Below, in pieces: positions 59,622-64,000 of a DNA stretch of 64,000 bases. The stretch is from CAIXSC01 sp046349935. GTDB taxonomy: Bacteria > Planctomycetota > Planctomycetia > Pirellulales > Pirellulaceae. Position 1 is the first letter of the stretch; each line of letters starts with the position of its first letter. Position numbers and translations under genes: made by a program. The DNA is taken from assembly GCA_046349935.1 (NCBI GenBank), contig JAXMBK010000006.1, positions 248,001 through 312,000 of the forward strand, given 5' to 3'. Under the pieces are notes generated by a model that searched no databases, was not told where the DNA came from, and saw nothing but the letters and a program-made list of their open reading frames with translations.

Positions 59622-60051
59622 GGCTTCCTGACTTTGGCGAGGCGGCGCCGAGCCGCACGGAAATGCCCAAATCGGAGACGCCCGCTTTGCGACAGGCGGC
59701 CAGCACGCCGGCCACATGCTGAAACGCTCCTTCGCCGTCGCCCCGTACGACGACCGACACATCGCGCGAGGTGCGTCGAGCGGCGCGGAGGCGTTCGGCG
59801 AGCAGTTCGGGCGAGACGGGGTCTTTATCGAGCAGGATCGCGCCGTCGCGCAGCACATGCACCGTGAATTTGGCAGGCGTCGCGCTCGTAGCGCCGATGT
59901 CGCTGACCTGCGGCACCTTGACGTCGAGCTTCTGTTCGACGGCGGCGAAGCGCGTGCCGACCATGAAGAAAATGATCAGATTGAACACCACGTCGATCAT
60001 CGGCGTGAGGTTCAGCGACGGCTGTTCGTCGAGGTGCGTTTTGAGCGGCAT
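59614..60051 (-). CDS. ExbD/TolR-type biopolymer transport protein
   Basis: 145 residues. A short cytoplasmic N-terminus and one transmembrane helix (L-N-L-T-P-M-I-D-V-V-F-N-L-I-I-F-F-M-V, about 14-34) carry the conserved Asp that relays protons in ExbD/TolR. The periplasmic domain follows with V-P-Q-V-S-D-I, D-G-A-I-L-L-D-K-D-P-V and V-S-V-V-V-R-G-D-G-E-G-A. It works with the TolQ/ExbB-type channel encoded 14 bases upstream to turn proton motive force into movement of a partner protein. The stop overlaps the next start. Confidence 0.93.
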   Translation of the reverse strand: MPLKTHLDEQPSLNLTPMIDVVFNLIIFFMVGTRFAAVEQKLDVKVPQVSDIGATSATPAKFTVHVLRDGAILLDKDPVSPELLAERLRAARRTSRDVSVVVRGDGEGAFQHVAGVLAACRKAGVSDLGISVRLGAASPKSGSPR

Positions 60052-60065
60052 GAGTCGAATGGCTC

Positions 60066-60992
60066 CTAGGCGGCCTTGTCCGCCGCGCGCTCGGCCTTGT
60101 CGCTTTTCTCGCGCCGCGCACGTTGGCGCGCGGCGTCCAGCTTCGCTTCGGCCGAGATCACCTCGACGATCTGCTGCCCCATCGCATCAATGTCCATGAC
60201 CAGCGCATCCACGCGACTCACGAAGAACCAGTACGCGATGAGCGCCGGGACGGCGACGCCCAGTCCGGCGGCCGTGGTGAGCAGCGCTTCGCCGATGCCG
60301 CCTGCGAGCAGTTCGGGACGCCCCATGGCGTCCGCCGACGAGATGGTGCTAAAGCAGCTGATCATGCCCAGCACGGTGCCCAGCAACCCTAAGAGCGGAC
60401 TGACGGTGGAGATGGCGTTGAACAAACGAATGTAGCGGCGCAAGTCGTTCGTCACGCGTTCGCCCGCGTCCAATATCGCCTGCTCGACCTCCACCGCCGC
60501 TTTGCCCCACTTCTTCACGGCCGCCGCAAACACTTGCGATGCGGGACTCATGTTCTCTTCGCACAGATCGAGCGCCGATTCGCGATCCAGGAGCCCTTCT
60601 TGAAGTTGCTCTAAGAACTTGCGTGTGAACGGACCGGGAATGACGCGGCCGCGACGCAGCGCAATCGCTCGCTCGAAAACGAAGACCACCAGCAGGAACG
60701 AGCAGGCGGCGATGGGATACATCAGCGGCCCGCCGTCGCGCATCGCCTGCAACATGCTCTTGCCCATGCTGATGCGCGGCGCACCGCCGGCCGGTGCACC
60801 GCTGGCCGCATTGTCGCCGCCGGCCGCATTGCCGCCGCCGGCCGCATCGGTCACGGCGGGGGCGGCTTGCGAGTCGCCTGTCGCGTCTTGAGCGCGACTG
60901 TCGAGTCCGCCGCCCGCCCAGACGGCCAGGAGGCCCAGCCATACGAGGCCGCTCATCGCGAAGCGACCTAGCGTGCTTGATGCGAATTTCAT
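60066..60992 (-). CDS. MotA/TolQ/ExbB-type proton channel protein
   Basis: 308 residues. A signal-like N-terminal helix (about 12-28) and a Gly/Ala/Asn-rich linker (A-A-G-G-G-N-A-A-G-G) are followed by the three-helix TolQ core: Y-P-I-A-A-C-S-F-L-L-V-V-F-V-F-E-R, then V-S-P-L-L-G-L-L-G-T-V-L-G-M-I with G-G-I-G-E-A-L-L-T-T-A-A-G-L-G-V-A-V-P. The LLGTVxGMI and EALxTTAxGL motifs are diagnostic. The extra N-terminal extension resembles TolQ-like proteins of other planctomycetes. It forms the channel for the ExbD-like protein encoded next to it. Confidence 0.95.
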   Translation of the reverse strand: MKFASSTLGRFAMSGLVWLGLLAVWAGGGLDSRAQDATGDSQAAPAVTDAAGGGNAAGGDNAASGAPAGGAPRISMGKSMLQAMRDGGPLMYPIAACSFLLVVFVFERAIALRRGRVIPGPFTRKFLEQLQEGLLDRESALDLCEENMSPASQVFAAAVKKWGKAAVEVEQAILDAGERVTNDLRRYIRLFNAISTVSPLLGLLGTVLGMISCFSTISSADAMGRPELLAGGIGEALLTTAAGLGVAVPALIAYWFFVSRVDALVMDIDAMGQQIVEVISAEAKLDAARQRARREKSDKAERAADKAA

Positions 60993-61013
60993 GTTCCGCT
61001 GGCTCCCTCCAGC

Positions 61014-63500
61014 TCACCGACGGGAGCCGAGGGACCGCGGGGCGCTCCGTTCGAACGCCGCTTGGCGCGTTCGACGCAGCCCCGCTTCCGCTTCCTTGCT
61101 CCACGTATTCGAGCCCTGCTCGCGGATCACGTCCGCGAAACAGCGAATTGCCGCCTTCCAATCCCCCGTTCGCTCCAGGCAATACCCGCGCGCCAAAGTC
61201 GCACGCGTCCGCCAGTCGCTTTCCGGGTACAGCCGCTCGACCGCCTCGTACGCCGCGATCGCCGCCTGCCAATTCTCCGCCAACTCCCACGACTGCCCAA
61301 TCTGCCACTGCGCGGCCGCCGCCGTTTCGGTGCGTCCCCCCGTGGAAGATTGCACTACGGCTTGCCAAGCCGAGCGTGCTTCGGAGGCGCGTCCCAGCGC
61401 CGCCAGGCACTGACCGCGCACGAAGTCCATCTCATAGTTCCATCGGAATCCAGGGTGTCGACTCTGAACCGTCTCTGCAACTTGCAGGGCGGAAGTCCAT
61501 TCTCCGAGCTTCGCGAGCGTCTCAGCACGTCGACGCGACACCTGAATACGCCACAAATCATCATCGGCCGATCGGTTGGCGCCTGCGAGCGGCGACGCGC
61601 GGTCCGACGGAGGCTGAGACGCCAGCGCGGTTTCGAGCGCCGCGAGTCGTGCGGCCGCAATCGACCACTTCTCTTGACGAAACGCACCTTCGGCAAGCCA
61701 ATATTCGGCGGCGAGACGCGTATCGGTGCGCGTCGCCGAAGCGGCCAGCGGCGTCATTCGCCCCTCCAATTCTTCCCACTTCCCCTCGCTTGCCAGAATG
61801 CGCGCCTCCAGATGCAGTGCATGTTCCGCGAGCTCGGCGGCGGCGCCTTGAGCGGCGAGTTCCGCGAGCCAGCGACGGGCTTCGTCGAACTGTCCACGCC
61901 GTTGGGCCTCGCAAGCCAAGCGATACCGAGCGTCCGCCGACAAAGGGTTCGCCGGAAACTCGGCGACGATTCGTCGCCAGCAGCGCTGCGCTTCTTCGCG
62001 GCGTTCCAGATCGAGCAGCAGCCACGCCTGTTCGTAGAGAGCTTCGTCGAGTTGGCGAAATTGCGGGAACGCATCAATCAATTGTCGAAGCGTCGCTTCG
62101 GCCGCCTCGCGCGATTGCGTCTGACGCTGCAGGCGGGCGACGGCGAGCAATGCGGCGGGGGTCTCCGGCGTCGCCGGTTCCACCGACGCGACCCGTCGAT
62201 AGGCTTCCAGCGCCGCCCGCTCGTCTCCCAGTTCCATCAGCACTTCGGCCAGCCCGAGGGCGATGGAAGTGCGACGTGCATCCTGGGGATGCAACGACAG
62301 CCAGCGCTGAAACGCATCGCGCGCCTCGGCGCGGCGCCCGAGCTTTCGCGCGGACCAGGCGAGTCCCGCGAGGGCCGTCGACTGGAGCCGTTCGTCGCCG
62401 CGGGCGTCGTCCGCCAACTGCTGATACAGGCGTACCGCCACCTCCCAGCGCGCCGCGCCATACGCGGCGTCAGCCAGTTTCAGTCCATGCTGCAACCGAG
62501 TCTGCGCGGCCGCATCTTCGTCCTCGTAAACGTCATCCCATTCCCACCACCAAGCGGCTTCTTCCCACCGGGCCAGCGCACTAAGGCAGCCCGTCAGTTG
62601 CTCGCGCCACAACAAGGGCAGCGGCCGTTCACTCCGCAATTCGACCAGCGTCCTCAGCAACCGCGCGGCCTCCTCGTGTCGTCGCAGACCGAGCAACGCG
62701 GCGACCTTGAGCGGGGCGAGCTCCGACGCGTCATGTTCGGACAGGTCGCGGAGTTCGAGCGTCTCCAGTTCTTCCCACGCGGCAACGTACTCTTCTCGTT
62801 GCAGCCTCAAGTTGGCGCGCAAGTAGGCATCCTCGGCGGCAGCGAAGCGACTGCGATCCGCCAGCCGTTGGGCTGCGGCGGCGAGCGCTGCGTTGGCGGC
62901 TTCATCGCGCCGGTCCGCAGCCGCAAACTGCGCAATCGCAGCGCGGACAGCCATCCGCTCATAACGCTTCACCAGCGGCTCCGGCAAGCGCTCGCGACGC
63001 TTCAATGCTTCGTCGAGTTCCGTGAACCGCTCCCACTGGCCCGCAGCAAGCGCCAGTTCGGCCAGATAGACCAGCGAGTAACCGACGTGTTGCTTGTCCT
63101 TGGAGCGAGCAAGACAATCCTCGAGCGCCGCGCGGGCGTCGTCGAGTCGCTGTTCCGCGAGCGCACGTTCACCGCGGCGGAAGCGCGCGGCAAGCGTCCA
63201 CTTTCCCGGCGGACGTCGCGACTCCAGTTGCCCGAACAACTTGTCGGCGGCCGCCGCGTCTCCCGTCTGCAACAACGATTCGGCTCGAAAAAAGAGCGCG
63301 TCTTCCAGGCGTCGATCTTGCGGTGCCGAGTTGACGAAGGCGGCGAATGCGTCCGCCGCCTCCTGCCACTTGGCTCGACCATACGCCCGTACGCCGCGGT
63401 CGAAGAACTGGTCGGGCGTCGCGGCGCGCAGCGCGTCCCCGCTCGCCAGTCCTCCGACCAGCGCCGCCGCGAACCACACTCCTACGATCCATCGCTTCAC
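61014..63500 (-). CDS. Large secreted/periplasmic TPR-repeat protein
   Basis: About 828 residues from GTG 63500, which has AGGGA upstream and gives a good signal peptide (V-K-R-W-I-V-G-V-W-F-A-A-A-L-V-G-G-L-A); the frame extends to 63620 but is not protein-like there. The rest is TPR/Sel1-like helical repeats: F-D-R-G-V-R-A-Y-G-R-A-K-W-Q-E-A-A-D-A-F, A-L-A-G-L-A-W-S-A-R-K-L-G-R-R-A-E-A-R-D-A-F-Q-R-W-L, Y-E-A-V-E-R-L-Y-P-E-S-D-W-R-T. The first part resembles YbgF/BamD-type tetratricopeptides that work with Tol. It heads the operon with the TolQ and TolR homologues (21 bases before the next gene), so it is probably its periplasmic partner. Confidence 0.85.
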   Translation of the reverse strand: MKRWIVGVWFAAALVGGLASGDALRAATPDQFFDRGVRAYGRAKWQEAADAFAAFVNSAPQDRRLEDALFFRAESLLQTGDAAAADKLFGQLESRRPPGKWTLAARFRRGERALAEQRLDDARAALEDCLARSKDKQHVGYSLVYLAELALAAGQWERFTELDEALKRRERLPEPLVKRYERMAVRAAIAQFAAADRRDEAANAALAAAAQRLADRSRFAAAEDAYLRANLRLQREEYVAAWEELETLELRDLSEHDASELAPLKVAALLGLRRHEEAARLLRTLVELRSERPLPLLWREQLTGCLSALARWEEAAWWWEWDDVYEDEDAAAQTRLQHGLKLADAAYGAARWEVAVRLYQQLADDARGDERLQSTALAGLAWSARKLGRRAEARDAFQRWLSLHPQDARRTSIALGLAEVLMELGDERAALEAYRRVASVEPATPETPAALLAVARLQRQTQSREAAEATLRQLIDAFPQFRQLDEALYEQAWLLLDLERREEAQRCWRRIVAEFPANPLSADARYRLACEAQRRGQFDEARRWLAELAAQGAAAELAEHALHLEARILASEGKWEELEGRMTPLAASATRTDTRLAAEYWLAEGAFRQEKWSIAAARLAALETALASQPPSDRASPLAGANRSADDDLWRIQVSRRRAETLAKLGEWTSALQVAETVQSRHPGFRWNYEMDFVRGQCLAALGRASEARSAWQAVVQSSTGGRTETAAAAQWQIGQSWELAENWQAAIAAYEAVERLYPESDWRTRATLARGYCLERTGDWKAAIRCFADVIREQGSNTWSKEAEAGLRRTRQAAFERSAPRSLGSRR

Positions 63501-63728
63501 TGCATCCCTGCCTTGTCGCTGACGCGCGTTTGAACGCCGTCGCAATTTAGTCGCGACACCGCTTGTACGGCAAGGCGAACGCCGTACGAGGCCCGCTCCC
63601 GGACGACGCAGTCCGCCCACTCACCCCAACCTTCCGCAATTGACCTTGGCACCGCGCGGGGACGTCGCTAGAAATCCGCCCCAGCGTACGCACCCCGAAC
63701 CGACAACGACGGAAATCCGAGGCGACTA

Positions 63729-63974
63729 ATGGACCGGCCAATCTATTCGTACGGCGAAATCCAACGCCGACTCGGCGAGCTCGAACACCAACATGAAGCG
63801 GGCGCGATCGAGTGGCGGGAGTATCGCGCGGCGCGCGCCGAGTTGCTTGCCATGCTGCATGGCGACGGCGCTTCGGCGCGTACGGAACGGGAACAGATTT
63901 ACTCGTTCCAGCAAGCCTATGCGGAACGAGCCGCGCGGTACGAGGCGGATCCGCTGCGACGACGAGCGGCCTGA
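63729..63974 (+). CDS. Small hypothetical protein, charged helical
   Basis: 81 residues from ATG 63729 (M-D-R-P-I-Y-S-Y-G-E-I-Q). It is rich in Arg, Glu and Ala and predicted mostly helical (E-I-Q-R-R-L-G-E-L-E-H-Q-H-E; A-Y-A-E-R-A-A-R-Y-E). A GAGG lies 6-9 bases upstream. No family is recognised. It is divergent from the TPR gene, and nothing more is seen between 63975 and the window end. Confidence 0.55.
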   Translation: MDRPIYSYGEIQRRLGELEHQHEAGAIEWREYRAARAELLAMLHGDGASARTEREQIYSFQQAYAERAARYEADPLRRRAA

Positions 63975-64000
63975 GCGCGACCGGCGATTTATGGTTTGCT

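Noticed and set aside
61062..63533. 823-codon plus-strand frame opposite the TPR gene
   Set aside because: Antisense shadow; Arg-rich, no ribosome site, and the minus strand is clearly TPR.

Overview
The window is high-GC DNA from a planctomycete, most likely of the Pirellula/Lacipirellula type. The lineage call rests on protein families seen directly: PKN-type Ser/Thr kinases with an extra N-terminal domain, each next to a planctomycete-type ECF sigma factor; giant secreted proteins with LEQRNLLA- or LEARRVMA-like motifs just after a basic N-terminus; short membrane-anchored proteins starting with a W-x-FSLR-T/S-LL segment; and many short REP-like palindromes. I see no phage, transposase, CRISPR array or plasmid functions. 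It reads as ordinary chromosome with lineage-specific accessory genes between housekeeping genes.

Layout. 1-14320 (+): end of an ECF sigma factor, a kinase with TPR repeats, and a giant RTX/LamG surface protein that is split into two frames by an apparent one-base slip near 12395. 14814-19455 (+): HtrA protease, two Hsp20 chaperones, two tiny ORFs and malQ. 19887-30681 (-): a second ECF sigma / kinase (WD40) / giant secreted metalloprotease-like protein module, the mirror image of the first. 30830-39829: typA, an AarF/UbiB kinase, rpsU, nadC, a ComEA-like protein, uvrB and a DUF202 protein. 39855-49837: a secreted glycosidase-like protein with discoidin domains, a small lipoprotein, an ECF sigma with a coupled putative anti-sigma, zinc-ribbon/AIM24 proteins, a CopD-like membrane protein and a solute-binding lipoprotein. 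49903-49975: tRNA-Ala(CGC). 50054-54119: three leucine-rich-repeat genes separated by copies of one long inverted repeat. 54253-57589: a PQQ-type propeller protein, a tiny Cys-rich protein and an aldolase-bicupin fusion. 57680-63500 (-): a four-gene operon of TPR protein, ExbB/TolQ, ExbD/TolR and a cyclase-fold protein. 63729-63974: a small conserved-looking ORF.

Main points for a second look: the duplicated sigma/kinase/giant-exoprotein module; the frameshift in the giant gene; the LRR array with its inverted-repeat spacers and nearly identical 72-nt units; the REP palindrome found just after several stop codons (in one case supplying the stop); the aldolase-cupin fusion; and two small proteins under 60 residues (47293-47463 and 55698-55853).

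All functions are read from motifs and family knowledge. No database search was run.
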